NCBI GenBank assembly: GCA_023300375.1
Contig: JALZWO010000044.1
Location: 1-64,000 of the forward strand
From: Granulosicoccus sp.
GTDB taxonomy: Bacteria > Pseudomonadota > Gammaproteobacteria > Granulosicoccales > Granulosicoccaceae
Direction: 5' to 3'
Length of the DNA: 64,000 nt
Each line of letters starts with the position of its first letter. The stretch's first letter is position 1. Shown piece after piece: positions 9,696 to 18,417 of this stretch. The translations under genes were made by a program, and so were the position numbers. The notes beneath the pieces are model-generated. The model searched no databases. It had not been told where the DNA came from and worked only from the letters and a program-made list of their open reading frames with translations.

Positions 9696-10217
9696 ATGGA
9701 CGAGGTCTTAAGATTCTGGTTTGAAACACTGACCCCAAAGCAGTGGTTTAAGAAATCTACAAACCTTGATGCGCAAATAAGCGAGGCATTTGAAAAAACC
9801 TTTAATGAGGTTGTTGCTGGGGAGACAGCGTCCTGGCGAGACTCTGCGGAAGGGCGACTGGCTGAAGTTATTGTACTTGATCAATTCACACGCAATATGT
9901 TTCGCAATACAGCAAAGGCGTATCGTTACGATTCGCTAGCGTTGGCCTTAGCACAAGAAGCGGTGCGCGGCGGACACGACAAAGCGCTTCCTGAATCCCA
10001 ACGTGTGTTCTTATATATGCCATACATGCACAGTGAATCACACAAAATTCATGTTGATGCCATGTTGCTTTTCAAAGATCTGCCAAATTTGAATTACGAA
10101 ATAAGACACAAGGAAATAATTGACCTGTTTGGTAGATACCCTCACCGCAATGAGGTTCTTGGGCGTGAGTCTACAGCTGAAGAGCTTGAGTTTCTTAAAA
10201 CGAATAAGGGCTTTTAA
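9696..10217 (+). CDS. DUF924 family protein
   Basis: A 173 aa soluble helical protein of the DUF924 family (TPR-like fold). The conserved beginning VLRFWFETLTPKQWFKK, the central VIVLDQFTRNMFR near residue 62, the FLYMPYMHSESH segment near residue 104 and the final GRYPHRNEVLGRESTAEEL all match. The function of the family is unknown. The gene lies 10 bases after the aldo/keto reductase with GGAG 8 bases before its ATG. A LexA box and the SOS-type HNH gene follow downstream. Confidence 0.92.
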   Translation: MDEVLRFWFETLTPKQWFKKSTNLDAQISEAFEKTFNEVVAGETASWRDSAEGRLAEVIVLDQFTRNMFRNTAKAYRYDSLALALAQEAVRGGHDKALPESQRVFLYMPYMHSESHKIHVDAMLLFKDLPNLNYEIRHKEIIDLFGRYPHRNEVLGRESTAEELEFLKTNKGF

Positions 10218-10238
10218 AGCTGTATTGTATAAAAATAT

Positions 10239-10258
10239 AACTGTAAATAAATACAGTA
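10239..10258 (+). promoter_or_regulatory. LexA (SOS) box upstream of the HNH endonuclease gene
   Basis: The sequence AACTGTAAATAAATACAGTA contains a perfect CTGT-N8-ACAG core and closely matches the gammaproteobacterial LexA consensus TACTGTATATATATACAGTA. It lies 80 bases before the ATG of the DUF222/HNH gene. A 6-bp inverted repeat with a 3-base loop (10295-10309) lies between the box and the start codon. Repression by LexA is inferred from the match. Confidence 0.8.
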
Positions 10259-10338
10259 TCTTTAATAAAGTGTTCACATATTCGTATTGTACTCACCACT
10301 ACAAGTGGTAGACTCATTGAACTAACGGAGAATGTGTC

Positions 10339-12129
10339 ATGGAAGATGCTGTAGATGTAGTGGCTGCCAGTAACAGACCAAACACGGGTTATTTTCAACT
10401 TGGCATACCCTCTTTTGATGTTCGTGAGCAGCATCAATTTGGTCAGAGTATCCGTCTCGCTATGGCATGTATAGAGGGTAGTCCAGAGCCAATTGTTACT
10501 CGTTCAATGCCCACTGACGCCCCATCTATTCGACAACGGCTAAATGTGTTGTCGCAAAATATCACGTCTCACCATGCTGATCTACTAGAGCTTCTAGTCC
10601 GCTTTGATGATGTCAAAGGTTGGGATGCCAGCGGTTCAAAGCACTGTGTGGCATGGATGAACCTTGAATTAGGTATTGGCTCAAAACTTGGTTGGGAATA
10701 TTTGAAGGTAGGGCGGCAATTGCGCGCTTTACCCACCACTACAGCACTCTTTCGCGCGGGAAAACTCTCTTGGTCAAAGGTTCGTGCCATTGCTAGAGTA
10801 GCTGATGAAGAGAGTGAAAAGCTGCTATGTCATGCCGCACTCGATGCGTCTGTATCCGATGTGTACCGACTATGCAGAGAATATCAATGGCAGCAAGACA
10901 ACGATAGCGACAAAAACGACAACGAACGCGCCGCGCAACAATGGAAATCTAGGTCGCTGATCTGGAAGCTGGCCAATAATGGTAATACGTGTATTCAACT
11001 TACATTGCCGCCAGAAATAGCTCAGGCATTCCTAAGTAGCGTTGAACATTCACTAAATTTATTGAATGAATCTGCCGAACACAATAAAACACAACGATCA
11101 GAACTTAGCATCTCCGCACGTCGCGCCGACGCTGCAGTGCTTATGGCAGAGGCCAGCTTACAAGCAGATACACGCAACATAGCGGCTGCTGATCGTTATC
11201 AGGTGATTGTGTCTGTAGAAAGTGGTGATCTTACTGCTCCGATGAAAAAGCTACCCACTGTTAAGCACGCAGGTCCCATTGCACGGGAAACGGCTCGACG
11301 TATTGCCTGCGATTGCAGCATCACTAACAATGTTCTTAATAATGGTGAGCCAGTTAGCATAGGTCGTAAATCAAGGCTATGGCCAGCCGCTATGTCCCGT
11401 GCGATTAAAAATCGCGACAAGCATTGCCAGTTCAACGGCTGTACACAAACCAGAAATTTGCAAATCCACCACATTAAACATTGGGCTGATGGTGGAACCA
11501 CCAGTATTGATAATGGTGTCTGTCTTTGCCAAGCGTGCCACACCAAGGTGCACGAGGGCGGGTATAAAATTCAGAGAGTGGAAAATAACACACAACGCTT
11601 AGATGAACAGTTCGCTCGGCAACAGCGCCCTCGTCAGTCATTTTCTCAGTCATCTTGTCAAACGGGTGATCAACTCTCTGTAGAACTCATAAACATTGAG
11701 CGTGAGCTACGAGACAACCGAGAGTCTTTTGATCAAGTGAGGGCACTACTACCCACAACGTATAGATTTCGCATAGTCGATGCGGAAGGTCGAGATATTC
11801 GGGATTACGATTTTTATGACTCTAGCCATCACTTGGAAGTTGCATCATGTGACTCTACGCGTATTGACACCACGAGCTTAAGTCCCATTGACTCGGAGTC
11901 TGCAGGCTTGAACCTCATGCAGGTAAACTCTACACGCGTAGAACCTGCAGACGTAAGTTTTACATGCGTAAACGCCGAACGTGTTGATTCTACAGACTTC
12001 ACTACAACAGATGTAAAGCTTGCACCTGGAGAGTCTACACACGTAGATTCAACAGCAGATATCTTTAACCATCCTTGGTTTATTGCCGAGCAAGCTGCAA
12101 TTTATTATGGAAACCCAAGTGTGCATTGA
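10339..12129 (+). CDS. DUF222 / 13E12-type HNH endonuclease with C-terminal repeats
   Basis: A 596 aa protein. An N-terminal DUF222 region (about residues 50-290) is followed by a complete HNH nuclease motif near residues 362-405: a CQFNGC zinc pair, the catalytic IHHIKHW, a central Asn in DNGVCL, and CQACH. From about residue 505 a degenerate [DN]STRVD-type repeat occurs four times. The family is abundant as '13E12' in mycobacteria, where several members carry LexA boxes; the same is seen here. Its cellular role is unsettled; DNA cleavage or repair under SOS control is a reasonable inference. A good AACGGAG ribosome site precedes the ATG. Confidence 0.85.
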   Translation: MEDAVDVVAASNRPNTGYFQLGIPSFDVREQHQFGQSIRLAMACIEGSPEPIVTRSMPTDAPSIRQRLNVLSQNITSHHADLLELLVRFDDVKGWDASGSKHCVAWMNLELGIGSKLGWEYLKVGRQLRALPTTTALFRAGKLSWSKVRAIARVADEESEKLLCHAALDASVSDVYRLCREYQWQQDNDSDKNDNERAAQQWKSRSLIWKLANNGNTCIQLTLPPEIAQAFLSSVEHSLNLLNESAEHNKTQRSELSISARRADAAVLMAEASLQADTRNIAAADRYQVIVSVESGDLTAPMKKLPTVKHAGPIARETARRIACDCSITNNVLNNGEPVSIGRKSRLWPAAMSRAIKNRDKHCQFNGCTQTRNLQIHHIKHWADGGTTSIDNGVCLCQACHTKVHEGGYKIQRVENNTQRLDEQFARQQRPRQSFSQSSCQTGDQLSVELINIERELRDNRESFDQVRALLPTTYRFRIVDAEGRDIRDYDFYDSSHHLEVASCDSTRIDTTSLSPIDSESAGLNLMQVNSTRVEPADVSFTCVNAERVDSTDFTTTDVKLAPGESTHVDSTADIFNHPWFIAEQAAIYYGNPSVH

Positions 12130-12144
12130 GAAAATATATCATAG

Positions 12145-15100
12145 CTAGTGAAAATCCCTAGAGCTTGTGCTCAGTTCACCAAGCATCCAGGTCAGGTCTT
12201 CAATTTTTCGTGCTACCAGATGTTCTACGCCTTGTTCGCGTTGTGTTTTTCCATAAACAGATAGCATTTTTGCATTGAGTACCTCTTGGCGAAACGCATC
12301 AACAACTTTGCTCCAGACGATAATGTTCACTGGGCCACCTTCATCCTCAATAGTTAGAAACAATACGCCTTTGGCAGTACCGGGGCGTTGGCGCATTTTT
12401 ACAATGCCGGCCAGTCTTGCCATGCCGCCGTTGGGTACGCTTGCCCAGCGTGTTGAGTTCATAATGCGTTTTTGCGTTAAGCGCTCTCGTAAAAGAGATA
12501 GGGGGTGTCGCTGTAATGTTAGGCCCAGACTCATGTAATCAGCAGTTGTATTATCGCCCTCTGTAGGCACCGGCAGAGCTAGTTCAGGTTCTATGGCGGA
12601 AGCATCCTGTAATAACTCTGGTAGTGCTTCAACACCGAGGAGATCCCACTGCGCTTGGTGTCTATCACCGCTAATATTTTCAAGCGCACCGGCTATTGCC
12701 AGTGCTTGCTGGTCTGTCTGGTTGATGCCGCTACGTCTAACCAAATCGGCTGCACTGGTAAAAGGACTATTGCCACGCGCTTTAAGTATACGATTAGCGC
12801 CAGAAACCGAGAGCTTGGAGATTAATCTGAAGCCTAGACGAACAGCTCCTTGCTCTGTGTTGTTAGTTTCAGGACTATCTGCGTTGCATTTATCGGTGTC
12901 GTATCCGTTTGCTTCGTATTCGTTTTTCTTGACTAATTTTTTGCTAGATATATTTTCCTTAACTCGATTCTCTTTAACTTGATGTTGAGTAATTGAACTT
13001 GGTTTAACTAACTTGTGATCCCATTCGCTCTCGTTTATGTCCACTGCCAAAACGATTACGCCATGGCGTCTGGCGTCTTGTGTGAGGTCTGATGGATCAT
13101 AAAAACCCAAGGGTTGGCTGTTGAGCATGGCGCATAAAAAAGCTGCAGGTTCGTGGCACTTTAACCAGCAAGAGACGTACACCAGCAATGCAAAGCTGGC
13201 TGCGTGGGACTCAGGAAAACCGTATTCGCCAAAACCTTCAATTTGTTTGAAAATGGATTCTGCGAATTCTTTTTCATAGCCCTTTTTCAACATACCGCCA
13301 ACGACACGATCATGAAATTTGGTGATCTCTCCGCTGCGTCGCCAGGCGGCCATGGACCGACGTAACTCATCAGCCTGACCTGCGGTAAATCCAGCGGCTA
13401 CCATGGCTATCTCCATCACTTGCTCTTGGAATACTGGCACTCCCAGTGTGCGCTTCAGAACATGCTCTAGATCTTTATTAGGGTAGGTGACAGGCTCAAT
13501 GCCCTGACGACGTTTTAGGTAAGGGTTGACCATGCCACCTTGAATAGGGCCTGGGCGCACGATAGACACTTCAATGACCAAGTCGTAGTAGTTACGTGGA
13601 CGCAGGCGTGGCAGCATGGACATTTGCGCACGCGATTCTATCTGGAACACACCAACGGTATCTGCTTTGCAGATCATGTCGTAAGTAGGTGTGTCGTTGG
13701 CGGGAAGGCTAGCCATGGTATGTCGAATGCCGCGATAGCCTTCGATCAGGTTGAAACATTTGGCTATAGCGGTGAGCATTCCTAACGCTAATATATCCAC
13801 CTTGAGTAAACCGAGTTCTTCTAGATCATCTTTGTCCCATTGAATAATAGTGCGATCAGCCATAGCAGCGTTTTCTACAGGTACCAATGTAGAAAGGTCT
13901 TTGTCGGAGATAATAAAGCCGCCAACATGCTGTGATAAATGCCTTGGAAAACCGAGTAACTGCTTTAGCAACCAAGTGAAGCGTTTAATGATGGCATTGT
14001 CTGGGTCAAAGCCCATATCGGTTAGTTTTTCATCGACCATTTCTGCGCCATCCCACCAAGCCAGTGATTTTGACAGGGCGTCTATCTGATCTTCTGAAAA
14101 ACCAATAACCTTGCCTAGATCACGGATGGCGCTACGTTTACGGTAGGTGATAACTGTGGCAGCTAGTGCCGCACGATGTCGGCCGTACTTGGCATAGATA
14201 TATTGGATGACTTCTTCACGACGTTCGTGTTCGAAATCCACATCGATATCGGGCGGCTCATTACGTTCTTTAGAAATAAAGCGCTCGAACAGCATGCGCG
14301 TACGTGAGGGATCTACTTCTGTAACTCCTAAGCAATAACACACTGCTGAGTTGGCTGCTGAACCACGCCCTTGACACAAAATGCCTTCGCTTCTCGCAAA
14401 GCGCACAATGTCATGCACCGTAAGAAAATACGATTCGTATTGCATATCATGAATAAGCGTTAGCTCGTGTTCTATCTGCCCAGCTACAGAATCACTGTAG
14501 CCATCAGGCCAACGCCAGCGCGCACCTTCGAGTGTTAAACGACGTAAATACTGCGATGCACTGAGATCGGCAGGTACGACTTCGCGAGGGTATTGATAAT
14601 CAAGCTCAGCTAAATCAAAGGAGCATAGTGCAGCAACGTCAGCGGCATTTTGCAATGCTTGTGTAGGGTAAATAGAGTTCAGCGTGCGTTTGTCTCGCAT
14701 ATAGCGCTCGCCGTTTTGGAATAACAAACGACCTGCGGTGTCTAAGGTGCAATTATGCTGAATACAGGTAAGTACATCTTGCAAGGCGCGACGTTTGCGC
14801 TCGTGCATATGAACATCGCCTGCAGCTACAACAGGCATGTCGTGTGTTTCGGCTGCGCTAATGAGCCAATGCTGATGCTTCTGATCATAAATACCGTAGT
14901 GAAGCTCTAGCGCCAGAAACGTATTGGGCCCTAAAGAGCGAAACCAGTCGAACCAGTGGCCCATATTAGCTCGCTGTTCAGGCAGGTAAGGCGGCACCAG
15001 CAAGAGACAGCAACCATCCAGACCCGCGTTATCAATCATCTTGCGGTTGATGGTGTAGCTGCCCTTGTCAGCTTTGCGTCGTGACTCGGTAATCAGTTTG

Positions 15101-15513
15101 CATAATCTGGCATAAGAGCTTAAGTCTCTTACTAGAACCACCAGCCGGAAACCTTCATCCAGTGCGAATTCACTGCCTACGATTAGTTTGAAGCCTGACA
15201 GGGTCATGACGTGCTCACAGGATTTGCCTGGCGCTACCTCTGCTTTACCAGCGGCTGACGTGGCGGCGTCCTGTGCCGTTGTTTGGGCTTTTGCTGCCAA
15301 CTCCTGAGCTGCCAGCTCTTTCATGCGCCCATAAGCACGCACAACGCCTGCCATGGAGCATTCATCGGTAATGGCCAATGCCGAATAGCCCAGCTCCACG
15401 GCTTGGTCTATCAGCTCCTCGGGCCGTGAGGCACCACGAAGAAAGCTGAAATTGGAGACGCAGTGCAGCTCGGCGTATTCGGTGGGCAGGGGATTGTTAG
15501 GCTGTAATTTCAT
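12145..15513 (-). CDS. dnaE2: DnaE2 (ImuC) error-prone DNA polymerase III alpha subunit
   Basis: Translesion C-family polymerase of 1122 aa, slightly long for the family. The PHP domain opens with YAELHCVSNFSFLRGASRPE; the catalytic aspartates lie in PPDIDVDF near residue 420; a helix-hairpin-helix segment and an OB domain (MARLAGIVKMRQRPGTAKG) end the protein. Two insertions stand out: an Ala/Gln-rich stretch near residues 80-115 in the PHP domain and a Lys/Asn-rich stretch near residues 829-890. The usual partners imuA and imuB are not adjacent. A LexA box sits directly before the start codon. Confidence 0.95.
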   Translation of the reverse strand: MKLQPNNPLPTEYAELHCVSNFSFLRGASRPEELIDQAVELGYSALAITDECSMAGVVRAYGRMKELAAQELAAKAQTTAQDAATSAAGKAEVAPGKSCEHVMTLSGFKLIVGSEFALDEGFRLVVLVRDLSSYARLCKLITESRRKADKGSYTINRKMIDNAGLDGCCLLLVPPYLPEQRANMGHWFDWFRSLGPNTFLALELHYGIYDQKHQHWLISAAETHDMPVVAAGDVHMHERKRRALQDVLTCIQHNCTLDTAGRLLFQNGERYMRDKRTLNSIYPTQALQNAADVAALCSFDLAELDYQYPREVVPADLSASQYLRRLTLEGARWRWPDGYSDSVAGQIEHELTLIHDMQYESYFLTVHDIVRFARSEGILCQGRGSAANSAVCYCLGVTEVDPSRTRMLFERFISKERNEPPDIDVDFEHERREEVIQYIYAKYGRHRAALAATVITYRKRSAIRDLGKVIGFSEDQIDALSKSLAWWDGAEMVDEKLTDMGFDPDNAIIKRFTWLLKQLLGFPRHLSQHVGGFIISDKDLSTLVPVENAAMADRTIIQWDKDDLEELGLLKVDILALGMLTAIAKCFNLIEGYRGIRHTMASLPANDTPTYDMICKADTVGVFQIESRAQMSMLPRLRPRNYYDLVIEVSIVRPGPIQGGMVNPYLKRRQGIEPVTYPNKDLEHVLKRTLGVPVFQEQVMEIAMVAAGFTAGQADELRRSMAAWRRSGEITKFHDRVVGGMLKKGYEKEFAESIFKQIEGFGEYGFPESHAASFALLVYVSCWLKCHEPAAFLCAMLNSQPLGFYDPSDLTQDARRHGVIVLAVDINESEWDHKLVKPSSITQHQVKENRVKENISSKKLVKKNEYEANGYDTDKCNADSPETNNTEQGAVRLGFRLISKLSVSGANRILKARGNSPFTSAADLVRRSGINQTDQQALAIAGALENISGDRHQAQWDLLGVEALPELLQDASAIEPELALPVPTEGDNTTADYMSLGLTLQRHPLSLLRERLTQKRIMNSTRWASVPNGGMARLAGIVKMRQRPGTAKGVLFLTIEDEGGPVNIIVWSKVVDAFRQEVLNAKMLSVYGKTQREQGVEHLVARKIEDLTWMLGELSTSSRDFH

Positions 15514-15514
15514 A

Positions 15515-15534
15515 CACTGGTATAAAATACAGTA
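15515..15534 (-). promoter_or_regulatory. LexA (SOS) box at the dnaE2 start
   Basis: Read on the minus strand the site is TACTGTATTTTATACCAGTG: the left half matches the LexA consensus perfectly and the core is CTGT-N8-CCAG, one mismatch from CTGT-N8-ACAG. It ends one base before the dnaE2 ATG (15513). A possible -35 TTGACC lies 18 bases upstream of a TATTTT inside the box, which would place transcription start only a few bases before the ATG. Use as an SOS operator is inferred. Confidence 0.82.
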
Positions 15535-15662
15535 TATGAGCTTAAAAGGTCAACGGGTGGGTAACTTGTGTGTCATGTTGTGTTCAGAGTTGAATGTTGT
15601 CCTCAAAATTATTAATGATATTCCTGTATGGTTTCAATAATTCCTGAGCTTTGCACTTCTAC

Positions 15663-16283
15663 ATGATCAAACACTTAATCCTAGACATCGGCAATGTTAT
15701 TTGTGCCTGGGACCCAGATGGCCTCGTGGGCATGACGTTCAGTGATCCTGCCGATCAGCAGGAGGCTTTGCGGGCTGTTGTCAGAAATCCGGATTGGTTG
15801 GCTCTGGATAAGGGTGATATGGCGGTGGATGAGGCTATCTGGCGTGCGCAGTCGCGAACGCATCTTGCTGCAGCTGATATTGAGAGTGTTTATGGCAATC
15901 TGTGCAAATCACTGACCGCATTACCAGAAAGCATGGCGGCTATGAAGCGTGCGCATGAGCATGACGTGCCCATGTACATTTTATCTAATATGCAGGCCCA
16001 TGCCTGGGAGTATTTGCAGAACACGTTTGAGTGCTTTAGCTGGTGCACCGACGTTGTTATATCGTGTGAGGCACGGCTGATCAAACCTGACCCTGCCATC
16101 TACGAACATGTGTGTACCAAGTTCTCTATCAGCCCGGAAAGCTGTGTGTTTGTTGATGACATGAAAGAGAACGTTGATGCTGCCATTGCCTATGGCATGC
16201 AGTCAGTACAGCTCACCGATAGACAACAAGGTGGAGTTGTATTAAACGCACTGGTAGATCAGGTAGTGAGTGCTAGGGGTTAG
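15663..16283 (+). CDS. HAD-IA family hydrolase (YihX-like phosphatase)
   Basis: A 206 aa haloacid-dehalogenase-superfamily protein. Motif I is LILDIGNVI with nucleophile Asp8; as in E. coli YihX, a Gly follows where many phosphatases have the second Asp. Motif II is the Ser of YILSNMQ near residue 104; motif III Lys is in RLIKPDPAIYE near residue 139; motif IV is VFVDDMKENVDAA near residue 163. YihX removes phosphate from glucose-1-phosphate; the substrate here is unknown. ATG 15663 is preferred over the TTG at 15651. Its stop codon overlaps that of the convergent aminotransferase gene. Confidence 0.85.
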   Translation: MIKHLILDIGNVICAWDPDGLVGMTFSDPADQQEALRAVVRNPDWLALDKGDMAVDEAIWRAQSRTHLAAADIESVYGNLCKSLTALPESMAAMKRAHEHDVPMYILSNMQAHAWEYLQNTFECFSWCTDVVISCEARLIKPDPAIYEHVCTKFSISPESCVFVDDMKENVDAAIAYGMQSVQLTDRQQGGVVLNALVDQVVSARG

Positions 16284-17479
16284 AGATTGTTACTCGCAAT
16301 AAAGCGGCTTATAGATTTACACGCATTTTGTAACTCTTCACCATCTACGCATAGGCCAATACGTACTAAATAGCGACCGCCAGGGCCAAAGCCATCGCAC
16401 GGAAGCACTGATACTTTTTCTGCGTCTAGCAGCGCTATTGCAAAGTCATATGCGGTGGTGCCTAGTGCTTCAACATCGAGCAGGATAAACATGCCTTGCT
16501 CTGGGTCAATCAAACGCACGGGGGCCAGATCGGTGAGCTCAGCCACGGCAATGCGCCGTCTTTCGTTCATCACATTGCGTACGGTGACTGGTGTTTGTGC
16601 TGATTGCTCTAGCGCCACAGTGGCGGCATCCTGAATGAAAGGAGGTAGGCCATAATGCATGCACACTGATAAGTTATACAAATGTGCGTGTAGCTCTTCA
16701 GAGCCAACGGCCCAGCCAATGCGCCAGCCGGTCATGCGATGTGACTTAGACAAACTGCCTACAGTGATTAAAATATCGGTAGCACCTGGTAGCTGATGCG
16801 GCAGGTCTATTGAATCGGGTTCGACAATATCCAGATAGACCGCATCGAGTATTAGCCAGATTTGCTGCTTCACGCAAGCAGCCACAATGCGTTCGAGTTG
16901 CGAAGCGCTGTAACGACTACCCAGAGGGTTGTTCGGGGCATTCAGAACGATGGCTCGTGTACTAGGGTTGATGGCGTTGAGTAGCTTTTGTTCGTCAAGC
17001 CGATAGTGATCTTCGGTGTCTACTTGTACGGTAACCACAGTGGGGCCAGGCGCGCCAAAAGTCGCCTGATAAGTGGTGTAGTAGGGCGCCACGAGAATAA
17101 CTTCATCACCGGCCTGTAATAAGACCTGAGCCAATGAGAACAGTGCGTTTTGCGCACCGGCAAACACGGTGACCATCGACGAATGGGCGCTTTGCCCTGT
17201 CAGTTTTTCATGATAGTGAGCAATGGCTGTTCGTAGTTTCACATCACCACAGACATCAGCGTAGTGATGTCTGCCGGATTGCAGGCTCTCTACGGCCTTA
17301 TCAACAATACGCTTAGGGGTTACCTCATTGACTTCCTGGCCAATGCTTAGCACAGTGATATTTTCGCCGTTTTGCACCCGTTGCGTTGCCAGCGTATGTA
17401 CCGCCCACGGATCGATGCTGAGGCCATCACTGGCGGCGCTTTTTTCCTGAATACGATCAGTCAATGTAGAGAATTTCAT
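16280..17479 (-). CDS. Class I/II pyridoxal-phosphate aminotransferase
   Basis: A fold-type I PLP enzyme of 399 aa. The PLP lysine is in GSLSKSHRMTGWRIGW near residue 232, the Asn that contacts the cofactor is in LNAPNNPLG near residue 170, and the C-terminal Arg that binds the substrate carboxylate is in YLVRIGLC. The product resembles arginine:pyruvate and aspartate-type transaminases, but the substrate cannot be assigned. The ATG at 17479 fits the family start; a longer frame from TTG 17518 would add 13 unrelated residues. It is divergent from the response regulator gene. Confidence 0.88.
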   Translation of the reverse strand: MKFSTLTDRIQEKSAASDGLSIDPWAVHTLATQRVQNGENITVLSIGQEVNEVTPKRIVDKAVESLQSGRHHYADVCGDVKLRTAIAHYHEKLTGQSAHSSMVTVFAGAQNALFSLAQVLLQAGDEVILVAPYYTTYQATFGAPGPTVVTVQVDTEDHYRLDEQKLLNAINPSTRAIVLNAPNNPLGSRYSASQLERIVAACVKQQIWLILDAVYLDIVEPDSIDLPHQLPGATDILITVGSLSKSHRMTGWRIGWAVGSEELHAHLYNLSVCMHYGLPPFIQDAATVALEQSAQTPVTVRNVMNERRRIAVAELTDLAPVRLIDPEQGMFILLDVEALGTTAYDFAIALLDAEKVSVLPCDGFGPGGRYLVRIGLCVDGEELQNACKSISRFIASNNL

Positions 17480-17542
17480 AGGCCAAATTATACGCCTACT
17501 CCGTGTTGGGAAACTCAAGTATGATGAGGGAATGTTACGTGC

Positions 17543-18292
17543 ATGACAAAAACCAAGATGGTTACCACTCCCGCCAAAAACGCTGAATCAGAGCCTCGCC
17601 GCGTTGTGTTGGTAGAAGACGAGCGTGCGCTGCGAGAAAACTACACACTGGCGCTGAGCAAGGCAGGATTTGACGTATCAGGGTTTGGTGAGGCTGATGC
17701 GGCATTGGCGTCGGTACAGGCGAAATTGCCTAGTCTCGCTATCATCGATATTGGCTTAGGTCGTGACAGCGAAGCAGGCTTTGAGCTGTGCAGAGCATTG
17801 CGACAAATATCTGCACGCTTGCCTATCATATTCCTGACAGCCCGAGATAGTGAGCTTGATGAAATATCGGGTTTACGCTTGGGTGCTGACGACTACCTCA
17901 CAAAAGATATCAGCCTGGCGCAGCTTATCGCGCGAGTGAATACGTTATTAAGACGAGTAGAGGCCTTTGCCTGCGACGTGTCTGAGTCCGCTGTCAAAAA
18001 GGTTGGATTGTTAGAGCTGGATAAGGACAGGTTAGTGGCGCGTTGGCGTGATCAAACAGTGGATCTCACGGTCACTGAATACTGCCTGGTGGACGTTCTG
18101 GCCAGAGAAGTGGGGCAGGTTAAGAGTCGTCAGCAGCTAATGGATGCCGCCAATTTAGTACTCGATGACCAAACCATCACGGCTCACATTAAGCGTATTC
18201 GTGCCAAATTTATCGCTCTGGACGATTCGTTCAGCTCTATCCAGACAGTCTATGCATCGGGCTATCGCTGGATGGACGAACTGCCGTACTAG
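17543..18292 (+). CDS. pdsR: Response regulator of the proteobacterial dedicated sortase system type (PdsR-like)
   Basis: An OmpR-like regulator of 249 aa. The receiver domain has the acidic pair in LVEDE, the phospho-acceptor Asp in AIIDIGLG near residue 71, Thr in FLTARD and Lys in DDYLTKD. The winged-helix output domain (about 150-247) contains TEYCLVDVLAREVGQVKSR and ends VYASGYRW. These segments match my recollection of the TIGR03787 family, which normally accompanies a sortase; no sortase is in this window. It is the first gene of a probable operon with the kinase and an ABC exporter. Confidence 0.85.
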   Translation: MTKTKMVTTPAKNAESEPRRVVLVEDERALRENYTLALSKAGFDVSGFGEADAALASVQAKLPSLAIIDIGLGRDSEAGFELCRALRQISARLPIIFLTARDSELDEISGLRLGADDYLTKDISLAQLIARVNTLLRRVEAFACDVSESAVKKVGLLELDKDRLVARWRDQTVDLTVTEYCLVDVLAREVGQVKSRQQLMDAANLVLDDQTITAHIKRIRAKFIALDDSFSSIQTVYASGYRWMDELPY

Positions 18293-18307
18293 CGGTCAAA
18301 CAGCCTT

Positions 18308-18417
18308 ATGAGCCTAGTACATGACCCTAGTACATGAGCCTAGCACCATGAGCCTAGCACCATGAGCCTCATATCATGAGCCCTGATCTATGAGTCTTGA
18401 TCTATGAGTCTTGATCT
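18308..18417 (+). repeat. Eight tandem 13-14 bp units forming a ladder of overlapping ATGA mini-ORFs
   Basis: Between pdsR and the kinase gene lie eight direct repeats beginning at 18308, 18321, 18334, 18348, 18362, 18376, 18390 and 18404. The first two are 13 bp and the other six are 14 bp, with forms such as ATGAGCCTAGCACC (twice) and ATGAGTCTTGATCT (twice). Because 14 bases plus one completes five codons, each 14-bp unit encodes a 5-residue peptide (MSLAP, MSLIS, MSPDL, MSLDL) whose TGA overlaps the next ATG as ATGA. The last TGA overlaps the ATG of the kinase, which has no Shine-Dalgarno sequence of its own. Confidence 0.95.

Noticed and set aside
18308-18417. Possible CRISPR-like array
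   Set aside because: Units are 13-14 bp and directly adjacent with no spacers; it is a minisatellite.
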